Virus record (IMG/VR): IMGVR_UViG_3300037852_000044
Span: 1-52,923 of that record
Strand: one strand, 5' to 3'
DNA from: a virus
DNA length: 52,923 nucleotides
Under the pieces are notes generated by a model. It did not search any database. It worked only from the letters and a program-made list of their open reading frames with translations, and had not been told where the DNA came from. The stretch's first letter is position 1. Each line of letters begins with the position of its first letter. A program made the position numbers and the translations under genes. Shown here piece by piece: positions 40,259 through 47,174 of the stretch.

Positions 40259-40518
40259 TGGGTTTGGTCCTCTCCACGAACAACCCGAGCAGCCATGCGC
40301 ACGCCCTGGTTCCAACCCTTCTCATACCAGTGGCTCAACCCCACCCTTTTTGCTTTGGCTTCGACCTGGGTGGCTATGGTGTCCCGTAACACCGGCAACA
40401 CAGCAGCGAGGACAGCGCGGCTGATCACTTCAGCGAGCACAGCCTGAGCAATCTCCGAACCGGGATGTCGTCGCCGTAGCACTGTGAAAGCAGCTTCGCG
40501 CTTTCTCGGCTCAGTCAT
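40255..40518 (-). CDS. 87-residue helical protein
   Basis: ATG at 40516-40518, overlapping the HNH gene stop by 8 bp. Basic start (TEPRKREAAFTVLRRRHPG), a long hydrophobic helix (IAQAVLAEVISRAVLAAVLPV) and a basic end. Function unknown; overlap suggests co-expression with the nuclease-like protein. Confidence 0.6.
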   Translation of the reverse strand: MTEPRKREAAFTVLRRRHPGSEIAQAVLAEVISRAVLAAVLPVLRDTIATQVEAKAKRVGLSHWYEKGWNQGVRMAARVVRGEDQTQ

Positions 40519-41023
40519 CAGCCGGTCTCCGAGACCGCATATAGGCGAGCACATCTGCGCGATGCCGCGAACCGACAGCGAACAGAGCACGCACCGCATC
40601 CGAGCGGCGCATCCCCGCCTCTGCGGCGAGCTGATCGGCGAGCGCGAGACCGGCCGGTGAGATCCGGATCGAGAGCCGGGGCGAGTGATTCGGCGCGTCT
40701 GACACGGGGATGACACTAACCGACGTGTCCGACAATGTCGAGGGTCTAGCGAGACCCGGTTTCGCTGAGTCGAAGATCCCCATCTCGGCCGCCGCGTGCG
40801 GGTGAGCGTGCTTCCAGTCATGATGCGCCCGACACAGCAGCAGCAGGTTCCCCGGATCGGTGATAGACCCGCCACGGCCTCGTGGCAGCCGCTCATCGGC
40901 ATCACACGCGGTCTCGGTGCATCCGCCGGGGAACTGGCAGCGCACCGGCCCGTGGAGCGTCGCTTTGAGCATCGCGACCCGCTGGCGGTGCGCTGCGGCC
41001 CGGCCGGTCGAGAACTGCCTCAC
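40511..41023 (-). CDS. HNH-like nuclease fused to ribbon-helix-helix domain
   Basis: 170 residues from GTG 41021-41023 (GTGA overlap). Residues ~25-85 are HNH-like: CQFPGGC, PRGRGGSITDPGN, then LLLLCRAHHDWKHAHP. The usual first-motif His is replaced around ADERLPRG, so activity is uncertain. Residues ~118-165 (LSIRISPAGLALADQLAAEA then GMRRSDAVRALF) look like a CopG/Arc-type ribbon-helix-helix DNA-binding domain. A site-targeted nicking enzyme or an autoregulated nuclease remnant are both possible. Confidence 0.75.
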   Translation of the reverse strand: MRQFSTGRAAAHRQRVAMLKATLHGPVRCQFPGGCTETACDADERLPRGRGGSITDPGNLLLLCRAHHDWKHAHPHAAAEMGIFDSAKPGLARPSTLSDTSVSVIPVSDAPNHSPRLSIRISPAGLALADQLAAEAGMRRSDAVRALFAVGSRHRADVLAYMRSRRPADD

Positions 41024-41289
41024 GGGATCTCGTGGCCGAGGGGGGCGACCGCCTGCGCGCACAGCACCGGCACCAGTCCGACCGGCAGCAGCTCGATCGG
41101 TTCGGTCGAGCGGAGCTGCCGCATCACGATCTCGCCCTGCTCCGGGCGGGGGACCTCGGCCATGATTTCGATGACGGTGAAGATGATGTTGCGGTTTTCG
41201 TCTCGGATCGGGACCGGGTAGCCGGTGACTGTGACGCCGGGCGGCGGGCGGTAGGCGGTGATTGCGGCGCTGAGTTCGGTTCGGTTCAT
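41020..41289 (-). CDS. 89-residue protein under dyad promoter
   Basis: ATG at 41287-41289 with AAAGGA upstream and promoter copy 4 before it. Two beta-alpha parts (TGYPVPIRDENRNIIFTVIE; RQLRSTEPIELLPVGLVPVL). Overlaps the HNH/RHH gene by 4 bp, heading that unit. No family recognised. Confidence 0.65.
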   Translation of the reverse strand: MNRTELSAAITAYRPPPGVTVTGYPVPIRDENRNIIFTVIEIMAEVPRPEQGEIVMRQLRSTEPIELLPVGLVPVLCAQAVAPLGHEIP

Positions 41290-41342
41290 TTTCGGGTTCC
41301 TTTGGGGTGGGCGGTCGCCTTGGGGCGTGTCAGACAATAGCG
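41290..41342 (-). promoter_or_regulatory. Promoter/dyad/leader module, copy 4 (degenerate dyad)
   Basis: TATTGT box at 41334-41339, weak dyad (CTTGG-N7-CAGAC on the plus strand) and CCCACCCCAAAGGA leader. The most diverged of the seven copies; lies directly after the hydrolase stop. Confidence 0.55.
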
Positions 41343-41345
41343 GGG

Positions 41346-42299
41346 TCACCATGAGTTGCTTGTCAGCGCGGTCAGGATGAACGCCACGGAGTGTTCGGCG
41401 TTGTGGGACGTGTACACCGTGGCCGAGTTCGGGTTCTCCCATGAGGCGTTGCCGGTGAACGCGAGAGAGTCATCGGCGAGTATGCCGGTGTGGCTGTAGC
41501 ACGGGTTCGTCCATGCGATGCGGTGCGCGCCGGGCATGTCGGTCGCTGAGGCATAGGTGACGATGTCGCATGGGCCGCCGCCGATCGTCGTCCAGTCGGT
41601 GCCGCCCGCTGTGACCGGGTCGGGGTTCGTGCGGAGACGGGTGAGCCATGTTGAGTCCGGGGCGAACTGCGAGCATTGCACGCTCGCGCCGCACGCTGGC
41701 TGGTCGGCGATCGTCGCGCCGTCGAACGGGCTGCTGACCGTGACCGCTTGCGGGATCGTGAGCGGCGCGAAGCCCGGCTGGCCGGATGCGATGTTTGCGA
41801 GCATGGCGCGGATGATGAGGCCGCCCATGCTGTGTCCGACGAGTAGGACCGGCCGGTTGCCGTATGCGACGCCGATGTACGCATCCAGCGCGGCGGCGAG
41901 GGTGTCGATCGGTGTGTCACGGGTGTAGGAGCCGACGCTGACGCCGCCCGTGTCGCACTGGTAGAAGTCGATCAGCGTCGGGACGGGCCAGCCAGACGCG
42001 GTCATGAGGGCGGTCACGCCGGACCAATACGCCGGGGTCGAGTAGCCGGGGCAGCCGGTGCCGAAGCTGTAGCCGTGAACGAGCAACACCGGCAAGCCGG
42101 GCGCGGCAGCAGCGCGGCCGGGCGGGTGTGTGGCGAAGCGCGGCGGGCTAGAGCTGCACGCCGCCAGACCGGCCAGGATCAGGAGTGCGGCCGCCGCTGT
42201 GCTGATTGCCGCATGCCGCGCAGATCGGCGCTCAGCGCCTCGATGACGGCCGCGCGGATACCGGGGTGCTCGCGCCAGGTGCCGAGAAGAGGTATCCAT
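41346..42299 (-). CDS. Secreted alpha/beta-hydrolase lipoprotein
   Basis: 317 residues, ATG at 42297-42299 with GGAGG upstream. Basic N-region, hydrophobic core and lipobox LAAC with C48, so predicted to be exported and lipid-anchored. Mature part is an alpha/beta hydrolase: VHGYSFG oxyanion turn (75-80), nucleophile S157 in GHSMGG, and a late His in SHNAEHS. Resembles triacylglycerol lipases/esterases rather than the LysB cutinase-like enzymes. Overlaps the upstream gene by ~120 bp in another frame. A lipoprotein suggests a role on the infected cell surface (exclusion or envelope remodelling), an inference. Confidence 0.8.
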   Translation of the reverse strand: MDTSSRHLARAPRYPRGRHRGAERRSARHAAISTAAAALLILAGLAACSSSPPRFATHPPGRAAAAPGLPVLLVHGYSFGTGCPGYSTPAYWSGVTALMTASGWPVPTLIDFYQCDTGGVSVGSYTRDTPIDTLAAALDAYIGVAYGNRPVLLVGHSMGGLIIRAMLANIASGQPGFAPLTIPQAVTVSSPFDGATIADQPACGASVQCSQFAPDSTWLTRLRTNPDPVTAGGTDWTTIGGGPCDIVTYASATDMPGAHRIAWTNPCYSHTGILADDSLAFTGNASWENPNSATVYTSHNAEHSVAFILTALTSNSW

Positions 42300-42475
42300 G
42301 TTTCGCCTCCGAGGATCGTGTTCGGGTAGTGGGCGGTGATGTCGTCGAGTGTGCCGGTCGACGGGTCGGCTGCTAGCTCGAAGCGGTCGATCTTGCCGAG
42401 CAGCGTCTCGACTGGCGGGTCGACGGTGATGAGATACCAGGTTCGGCAATCCATCGCGGTCACGGTCGCGGTCAT
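42179..42475 (-). CDS. 98-residue hypothetical protein
   Basis: ATG at 42473-42475, ATGA overlap upstream. Contains CRTWYLITVDPPVETLLGKI and TILGGETWIPLLGTWREHPG, then an Arg-rich end. Its last ~120 bases also encode the signal region of the hydrolase lipoprotein in another frame. No family recognised. Confidence 0.6.
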   Translation of the reverse strand: MTATVTAMDCRTWYLITVDPPVETLLGKIDRFELAADPSTGTLDDITAHYPNTILGGETWIPLLGTWREHPGIRAAVIEALSADLRGMRQSAQRRPHS

Positions 42476-42855
42476 AGTGGGCCGGTCGCGAGGCAGCCAG
42501 GGAATAGGCATGCGGATGCGCCCGCGCCGTCGGTCCGGAACTCATGAACGTGAGCCGGGTAGAAGCTCACTTGACGCTCGTCGACTCCGGCCGCGATAAC
42601 CGTGGGTTCCCAGCGTTCGGTGAACTCGCGGTCAGCGCACGGATAGAAACTGACGCCGTCGCGTTCACGGATGATCCAGTCGCCTAGCTGAAGTCTCACT
42701 CGTGCTCCGCTGCGCGCGGCCCAGAACGTTAGCGACGAGTCCGCTTGCCGCTGCTGTGCGCCGGTCTGCATCCATTCGATGATCTCGTCGAGGTTGTCGC
42801 CGGTCCACCGGATCGCGTCGATCTCAATACCGGGGCGGGCACGAAATCTAGGCAT
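42472..42855 (-). CDS. 127-residue hypothetical protein
   Basis: Start at ATG 42853-42855, seven bases after GGAGG (an ATG two codons upstream is only one base from it). Contains IEIDAIRWTGDNLDEIIEWM and GDWIIRERDGVSFYPCADRE, a pattern common in phage proteins of the 'AIRWTG' type (D-W-I-x-x…G-x-x-Y-P-C), then a His/Cys-containing tail. Function unknown. Confidence 0.7.
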   Translation of the reverse strand: MPRFRARPGIEIDAIRWTGDNLDEIIEWMQTGAQQRQADSSLTFWAARSGARVRLQLGDWIIRERDGVSFYPCADREFTERWEPTVIAAGVDERQVSFYPAHVHEFRTDGAGASACLFPGCLATGPL

Positions 42856-42857
42856 GA

Positions 42858-43142
42858 TCATTCCTCCGTGGTGAGGTAATGCTCCGGGCAGTGAACGTCG
42901 AGCAGTTTGATCGTCGAATACAAAATGCGGCAACCTGGGTGCTCATCGCATGGTGACGGGTGAGCGATCACGAGCGTGTCGCGTCGCAGCAGCGTCACAC
43001 CCCAGCGCCAGAGATCCTTGCGGCCGACGCGCCGAAGCTGCCAGCCGGACCAGTGACCGGCGAACGTCCGGTAATCGCGGTAGGCGTTCTCGGCTTCGGT
43101 GATGAGCGCGAGACGCTGGTCTTCGGTGCCGATCGCGGTCAT
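42858..43142 (-). CDS. 94-residue hypothetical protein
   Basis: Helical start (EDQRLALITEAENAYRDYRT) and a Trp-rich middle (HWSGWQLRRVGRKDLWRWG). Cys/His residues in SPCDEHPGC and DVHCPEHY may bind metal. Overlaps the upstream gene by 4 bp. No family recognised. Confidence 0.65.
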   Translation of the reverse strand: MTAIGTEDQRLALITEAENAYRDYRTFAGHWSGWQLRRVGRKDLWRWGVTLLRRDTLVIAHPSPCDEHPGCRILYSTIKLLDVHCPEHYLTTEE

Positions 43143-43459
43143 CGGATGCGCTGCCAGGAGATTGTGCGCCGTCCGGTGGCGGTCAGTTCGCGGACGCCGG
43201 AATCCTGCACATACGCGAGGTCGACGAGTTCGCTGCGGCGTGTGCGCAGACCGGAATCAGACTGCGTCAGTCCGGCGGCGCGGGCACGGGCGATGAGCTG
43301 CTCGTCGGTGAGCCGTGAGCCGACGTGCGCGAAGAGGCCGAGGACTTCGATCTCGGATGCGCGGAGGTCCGGCAGCGACGCGGCGGCGGCGTGTGACGTC
43401 GCCGGGTCGGTGCTGCGTGCGTGTGCGCGGCGCGGTTTGTCGAAGAGGGTGGGCTGCAT
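43139..43459 (-). CDS. Winged-helix-like DNA-binding protein
   Basis: 106 residues. A helical/winged pattern: SEIEVLGLFAHVGSRLTDEQ, LTQSDSGLRTRRSELVDLAY then VQDSG as a wing. Similar small proteins are common in phages as HTH/winged-helix proteins. Target unknown. Confidence 0.7.
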   Translation of the reverse strand: MQPTLFDKPRRAHARSTDPATSHAAAASLPDLRASEIEVLGLFAHVGSRLTDEQLIARARAAGLTQSDSGLRTRRSELVDLAYVQDSGVRELTATGRRTISWQRIR

Positions 43460-43473
43460 GACGGTGATCCCTT

Positions 43474-43659
43474 CTAGAGCATCGCGAGACGTTTACAGAT
43501 GCACAGCTCGCCGGGATGCGGGTTGCTTCCGGCGTGACATTCGCAGCGGCATGTCTTGCGGCTGCGGACCTCAGAGCGCGCTGCTTCGCGGGCGATCGCT
43601 TCGGCGCGGTGTACCGCTTTCGCCGCTCGCGCGGACCGGCGCACGCCGCGCTGGCTCAC
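43474..43659 (-). CDS. 61-residue Cys-rich miniprotein
   Basis: Arg/Ala-rich helix followed by KTCRCECHAGSNPHPGELCI and CKRL: five Cys and two His in a short knuckle, probably zinc-binding. Overlaps the next miniprotein by 4 bp. Confidence 0.65.
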   Translation of the reverse strand: MSQRGVRRSARAAKAVHRAEAIAREAARSEVRSRKTCRCECHAGSNPHPGELCICKRLAML

Positions 43660-43793
43660 AGCCCGAGCCCGTCAAGGTCGGCGCGGAACTCCGCGTGGCA
43701 TTCCGGGCATTCGAGAATGTCCATCTCGGAGTCGGTGTCGATGTACCAGCATGGTCCGGGGAAATCACACTGAGGGCACGGGATCTCGATCAT
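43656..43793 (-). CDS. 45-residue zinc-ribbon miniprotein
   Basis: ATG at 43791-43793, stop TGA at 43656. CPQC near the start, one more Cys (GPCW) and CPECHAEF near the end make a classic zinc ribbon. ATGA overlap with the DnaJ-like gene. Function unknown. Confidence 0.65.
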   Translation of the reverse strand: MIEIPCPQCDFPGPCWYIDTDSEMDILECPECHAEFRADLDGLGL

Positions 43794-44431
43794 TCAAGTA
43801 GCCCTAGTGCTCGTGCGGCCTCTTCGACGGCGTTCCAGCGTGACTCGCTGCCGTTGTTGCGGTCCGGGTGCGCGTGCTTGCGTGCCCGGCGCAGCGCGAG
43901 CGTCAAGTCGAGTTCGGGGTGCGGCAGCAGCGACTCATCGCGTAGAACGCTCATCGCGAGGTCGCGGCTCATCCCGGCGCTCGATCCGGTGCGCGCGGCG
44001 ATCTGCTGCCAGCCTCGGTACTGTTCGCCGTGCTTGGCGATGCCGTAACGGTCAAGCGTGCGCAGATGTTCGAGTCCGAGCGCGATCGCGCGGAGATTGC
44101 TCTGCCAGTCCGGCGGGTCGTTGTAATAGCGTCCGGCGAATGCGTCGGATGAGTAAGTCAGCGGGCCGAACTCGGACTCAAAGCTGACCCTAACGCCGGG
44201 GTGCAGGATCTCCGCGCGGGCATAGAGCATGCCGTCGCGGCGAAGGTCATGGGTGCCGTTCGCGGTGACCACTTGCACGGCGACCGCTCCGACAGCGCCG
44301 ATCTGACCGAGTTCGTAGCGGAGCAGCCGCAGCGTCTTCTCATAGCTCGCTTTGAACTGCGGCTGGCGTCGCGGTGCGGTCTCGGGTAGTGGCCATTCGT
44401 TGATCGGTTCGATCTGGATCTCGACGCTCAT
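43790..44431 (-). CDS. DnaJ-like (J-domain) protein
   Basis: 213 residues. The C-terminal ~45 residues hold a J-domain core: LALRRARKHAHPDRNNGSES with the HPD tripeptide, then helix IV-like RWNAVEEAARALGLLE. The N-terminal ~160 residues are unique and may bind a client (PLTYSSDAFAGRYYNDPPDW). It would recruit host DnaK. J-proteins occur in several actinophages. Confidence 0.75.
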   Translation of the reverse strand: MSVEIQIEPINEWPLPETAPRRQPQFKASYEKTLRLLRYELGQIGAVGAVAVQVVTANGTHDLRRDGMLYARAEILHPGVRVSFESEFGPLTYSSDAFAGRYYNDPPDWQSNLRAIALGLEHLRTLDRYGIAKHGEQYRGWQQIAARTGSSAGMSRDLAMSVLRDESLLPHPELDLTLALRRARKHAHPDRNNGSESRWNAVEEAARALGLLE

Positions 44432-44847
44432 GTCTGCGCCCAGCGAAGCAGCTTCTCACCGTCAACGACGTCGAGCGCGAGACCGCCCTCTTCATCGGAT
44501 GCGAAGTAGACGCTGACGCCGGTCTTGACGAGCAGCGCGTCGCGGAGCATCGCGGCGACGTTCGATGCCGTTGTGAGCTTCGCTGCGAGTATGCGGCGCT
44601 GGACGGTCGCCTGGGCGGCGGCGTCGCGGTGCTTGATCGCCTCTCGGCGGCGGTTGTCGCAGATGCCGCAGAGGTCCTTCCTGGTGATCCGGCGGCCGCA
44701 GACGCGCAAGCGGCCGGTGTCGGCCATATAGCGGCCGGGCGTCGTCTCAGGTTCGGCGTACCGGGAATGGAAATTGAAGTCGGAGCCGAAGCCGGGGCAC
44801 TTACCGGCAGCGATCATCGCCGCGCTGGGCAGCGGCTCGCCAGTCAT
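44428..44847 (-). CDS. 139-residue Cys-containing protein
   Basis: ATG at 44845-44847. Cys residues in GKCPGFGSD, RVCGRR and DLCGICDNRRREA suggest a zinc site. C-terminal part is ordered (GVSVYFASDEEGGLALDVVD). Function unknown; possibly nucleic-acid-binding. Confidence 0.65.
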   Translation of the reverse strand: MTGEPLPSAAMIAAGKCPGFGSDFNFHSRYAEPETTPGRYMADTGRLRVCGRRITRKDLCGICDNRRREAIKHRDAAAQATVQRRILAAKLTTASNVAAMLRDALLVKTGVSVYFASDEEGGLALDVVDGEKLLRWAQT

Positions 44848-45230
44848 GACGCGGTCCGGGCGGCCCAGCGGTTCACTCCGACGGTGCCGTCCTGCTGGAT
44901 CTCTGTGAGCGTGACGGCGGTGATCGTGTCGGCGTGCGCGCGAAGCGCGTTGAGCAGATAGCGGGCGAGCATTCCACCTGTCGGCGCGAACGGAGCCGAT
45001 TGGTTCAAGTCGGTGTCGGTGAGGTAGTTGTCGAGCCAACCGTCGACGGTCTCATCCGCGTATGCCTCGCCGGGCACGATCCCGATCAGCTCTGGGTATG
45101 CGAACTCGACTTCGACGCGGTATGTGACGCGGCGGTGACGCGGAAAGCCTTGGTTCTGATCGACGCGGACGGCTGCGAGGACCGCCGTGCGGGTGTAGGT
45201 GAAGGTCGTCGTCGGGTCGGTATGCGTCAT
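44844..45230 (-). CDS. 128-residue hypothetical protein
   Basis: ATG with TAGGAG upstream. Beta-rich start (TYTRTAVLAAVRVDQNQG), RRVTYRVEVEFAYPELIG, an acidic loop and a helical end. The upstream C-rich leader (45231-45262) is a distant copy of the dyad-promoter leader. No family recognised. Confidence 0.65.
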   Translation of the reverse strand: MTHTDPTTTFTYTRTAVLAAVRVDQNQGFPRHRRVTYRVEVEFAYPELIGIVPGEAYADETVDGWLDNYLTDTDLNQSAPFAPTGGMLARYLLNALRAHADTITAVTLTEIQQDGTVGVNRWAARTAS

Positions 45231-45262
45231 CTTGGGTCTCCTAGTTCTGGGGTGTCTTCGGA
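45231..45262 (-). promoter_or_regulatory. C-rich leader, distant copy
   Basis: Minus strand GACACCCCAGAACTAGGAGA, resembling the ACCCACCCCG…AGGAGA leader of the dyad promoters but with no dyad or -10 box. Lies in the gap before the 128-residue gene. Confidence 0.4.
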
Positions 45263-45270
45263 GTAGTGGA

Positions 45271-45507
45271 TTATTCGCCGCGACGCAGCCGGGCGAGTTC
45301 CGCTTCGGCTGCCGCGATCTGCGCTTCGCGTTTCACTGCCGCTTTCAGATCGTCGAGCGCGGTCTGCGCTTTGCGGCCGAGCGACTGCACACGGACGCGG
45401 GTCGAGCACGCCGCCGCTGTCAGCAGCTCGTGGACTTCCGAGCCGAACTCGGGCTCGGCGCGTTCGGTGCCAGGGGTAGTGATGGGGTCGTCGTCGAGTG
45501 TGGGCAT
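45271..45507 (-). CDS. 78-residue helical protein under dyad promoter
   Basis: ATG at 45505-45507 with GAGAGGA upstream and a full dyad promoter before it. Acidic start, then a long helix (VHELLTAAACSTRVRVQSLG; RKAQTALDDLKAAVKREAQI). Such helix-rich early proteins often bind host factors. No family recognised. Confidence 0.65.
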   Translation of the reverse strand: MPTLDDDPITTPGTERAEPEFGSEVHELLTAAACSTRVRVQSLGRKAQTALDDLKAAVKREAQIAAAEAELARLRRGE

Positions 45508-45555
45508 GATTCATCCTCTCGGGGTTGGGTTGTCGGGTTCGGTCCGACTATAGCG
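45508..45555 (-). promoter_or_regulatory. Promoter/dyad/leader module, copy 5
   Basis: TATAGT box (45547-45552), perfect dyad GTCGG-N7-CCGAC at 45532-45548, AACCCAACCCCG leader, GAGAGGA. It overlaps the last codons of the methyltransferase gene, so promoter and stop are packed together. Confidence 0.8.
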
Positions 45556-45558
45556 GGT

Positions 45559-46860
45559 TCAGCGGGTCGTGAAGCTGACCTTTTCGTCCGTGTCGGCATG
45601 GACGGGCGTGATGCCCGTGAACTGCTCAAAACGGCGGCAGATCACGTCGGCATAGAGCGGGTCGATCTCGACGAGCCTGGTGGCTCGGCCGATCGTGTGG
45701 GCGGCTATCAGTGTTGACCCAGAGCCCGCGAACGGGTCATAAACGAGGCCGCCGGGCCGCACCGAGTTACCGATCATCGGTGCGACCAGTTCGACAGGCT
45801 TCATCGTCGGATGCTCTTCGGACCGGGCGGGCCGCGCGACTTCGAAGACGCTGGTCTGGGCATTGTCGCCGAACCAGCGACGCCCGCCTCTACCGCGCCG
45901 CCCGGTGCCTTTAGCCGCGTTGCCGGTGAAGCCGTAGAGGATCGGCTCGTGCTGATAGTGGTAATCCGAACGACCAAGTACAAAGCGATCCTTCATCCAC
46001 ATGAGCGACTGCCGCCAGTCCCAGCCCGCGTCGATGATGATCTGCTGGAACACCGCGCATTGCGGCCCGGACGGGTGCGCCACATAGAACGGCGCACCCG
46101 CCCAGAGCACCGCATCCGCTACCGCGAACGCGGCCCGGACGGTCGCCTCATAGGACGCGCCGTCGTTCTGAACGCGGAGACCATCAGTTCTACGGCGTGC
46201 GGCGCGAGCGGCATCGGCGTCTACGAAGTCGTTGTAATCGACGCCGTAGGGCGGGTCGGTCCACATGCAATCGCAGCGGTCGCCGTCAAGCATCAGCGCG
46301 ACCGCCGCGCCGTCGGTAGCGTCGCCGACGAGCAGTCGCGAATCGCCAAGCAGCCATATGTCGCCCGTCTTGGAGATCGCGCGCTTCGGTATCGCAGGGA
46401 CGTCATTCGTTCCGGGCTGCCCTAGCTCGGAACGGCGGATCGAGTTCAGTAGATGATCTATATCTGTCGGGTCGAAGCCGGTCGCCGACAGCAGCGGTTG
46501 GTCAAGGGATTCCAGTAGAGTCACGAGTTGCTGCTCATCCCACGTCGCTAGTTCGGCCGTCCGATTATCGGCAATCGCGAACGCCCGCGCCTCCGCTGCG
46601 GTGCCGGGGAAGATCGTCACCCACAGGTCGTTCCAGCCGAGGTTCGTCGCGGCTTCGAGGGTGCCGTTGCCCGCGACGACGGTCATGTTCCGTGAGACGA
46701 CGATCGGCTTGCGTTGCCCGAATTTCGCGAGGCTCGCTTCGATCGCGGCCAGGTTCGGAGGCCCGTGCATCCGGGCGTTCTTCGGGTCCGGCTTCAAGCG
46801 GCTCAGCGGCACGCGCTCGACGGGGAGGTCGGCTGCGGCCGTGGGCTTGGCTCGGGTCAC
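45559..46860 (-). CDS. ParB-domain / DNA methyltransferase fusion
   Basis: 433 residues from GTG 46858-46860 (GTGA overlap). Residues ~15-120 are ParB/Srx-like (VPLSRLKPDPKNAR, PIVVSRNMTVVAGNGTLEAA, AIADNRTAEL). Residues ~160-415 are a DNA amino-methyltransferase: DPPY catalytic motif (202-205) before the SAM-binding FAGSGST (377-383), the beta-class order, acting on adenine N6 or cytosine N4. No restriction enzyme nearby, so it is an orphan methylase, likely protecting phage DNA or marking it for regulation. The ParB part may aid DNA loading. Confidence 0.88.
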   Translation of the reverse strand: MTRAKPTAAADLPVERVPLSRLKPDPKNARMHGPPNLAAIEASLAKFGQRKPIVVSRNMTVVAGNGTLEAATNLGWNDLWVTIFPGTAAEARAFAIADNRTAELATWDEQQLVTLLESLDQPLLSATGFDPTDIDHLLNSIRRSELGQPGTNDVPAIPKRAISKTGDIWLLGDSRLLVGDATDGAAVALMLDGDRCDCMWTDPPYGVDYNDFVDADAARAARRRTDGLRVQNDGASYEATVRAAFAVADAVLWAGAPFYVAHPSGPQCAVFQQIIIDAGWDWRQSLMWMKDRFVLGRSDYHYQHEPILYGFTGNAAKGTGRRGRGGRRWFGDNAQTSVFEVARPARSEEHPTMKPVELVAPMIGNSVRPGGLVYDPFAGSGSTLIAAHTIGRATRLVEIDPLYADVICRRFEQFTGITPVHADTDEKVSFTTR

Positions 46861-47096
46861 GCTGAGCCCTGACGAGGGCGCTGGGCCGCCGCGCCGCCCA
46901 CTTTCGAGAGGTTGCCCGGCTTCGTGCGGCGTGTGCGGAGCCACCGGCTGATCGTCGACTCCCACCACCACGGCGAACGGCCCAAATAACCGTCCGGCTT
47001 CGGCGCGCGGCCATCACGCTTGTACGTATCGAGGGTGTCCGGCGTGATACCGGCCATCTCAGCGACGGCTCTGATGTCTAGCTGCTTGCCTGGCAT
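46857..47096 (-). CDS. MerR/AlpA-type HTH protein
   Basis: 79 residues, ATG at 47094-47096 with AAGGAG upstream. Helix-turn-helix: LDIRAVAEMAGITPDTLDTY then KRDGRAPKPDGYLGRSPWW and WESTISRWL, the pattern of AlpA/excisionase-like DNA-binding proteins. It heads the methylase unit, directly after a terminator. It could regulate this region or the dyad promoters, although no integrase was seen to pair with an excisionase. Confidence 0.8.
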   Translation of the reverse strand: MPGKQLDIRAVAEMAGITPDTLDTYKRDGRAPKPDGYLGRSPWWWESTISRWLRTRRTKPGNLSKVGGAAAQRPRQGSA

Positions 47097-47120
47097 GCGG
47101 TGCTCCTTAGTCGAGGGTGA

Positions 47121-47158
47121 CCGGAGCCCGCCCACGATGCGGTGAGGGCGGGCTCCGG
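47121..47158 (-). terminator. Hairpin terminator after DUF932 gene
   Basis: Perfect 13-bp inverted repeat (CCGGAGCCCGCCC / GGGCGGGCTCCGG) with a 12-base loop between the DUF932 stop (47175) and the HTH start. Works on either strand by symmetry. No U-tract. Confidence 0.8.
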
Positions 47159-47174
47159 CGCTCTTACGGACGGC

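Noticed and set aside
41346-42299. LysB mycolylarabinogalactan esterase
   Set aside because: The protein has a lipobox and a lipase-like GHSMGG, lies outside the lysis cassette and lacks the LysB context, so the lipoprotein-hydrolase reading is preferred.
42960-44048. 362-residue plus-strand open frame
   Set aside because: Covers five good minus-strand genes with 4-bp overlaps; Arg/Ser/Cys-rich shadow sequence without a ribosome site.
46857-47096. Excisionase partner of an integrase
   Set aside because: The HTH protein resembles AlpA/excisionases, but no integrase, recombinase or attachment-site core was found, so lysogeny is not supported.
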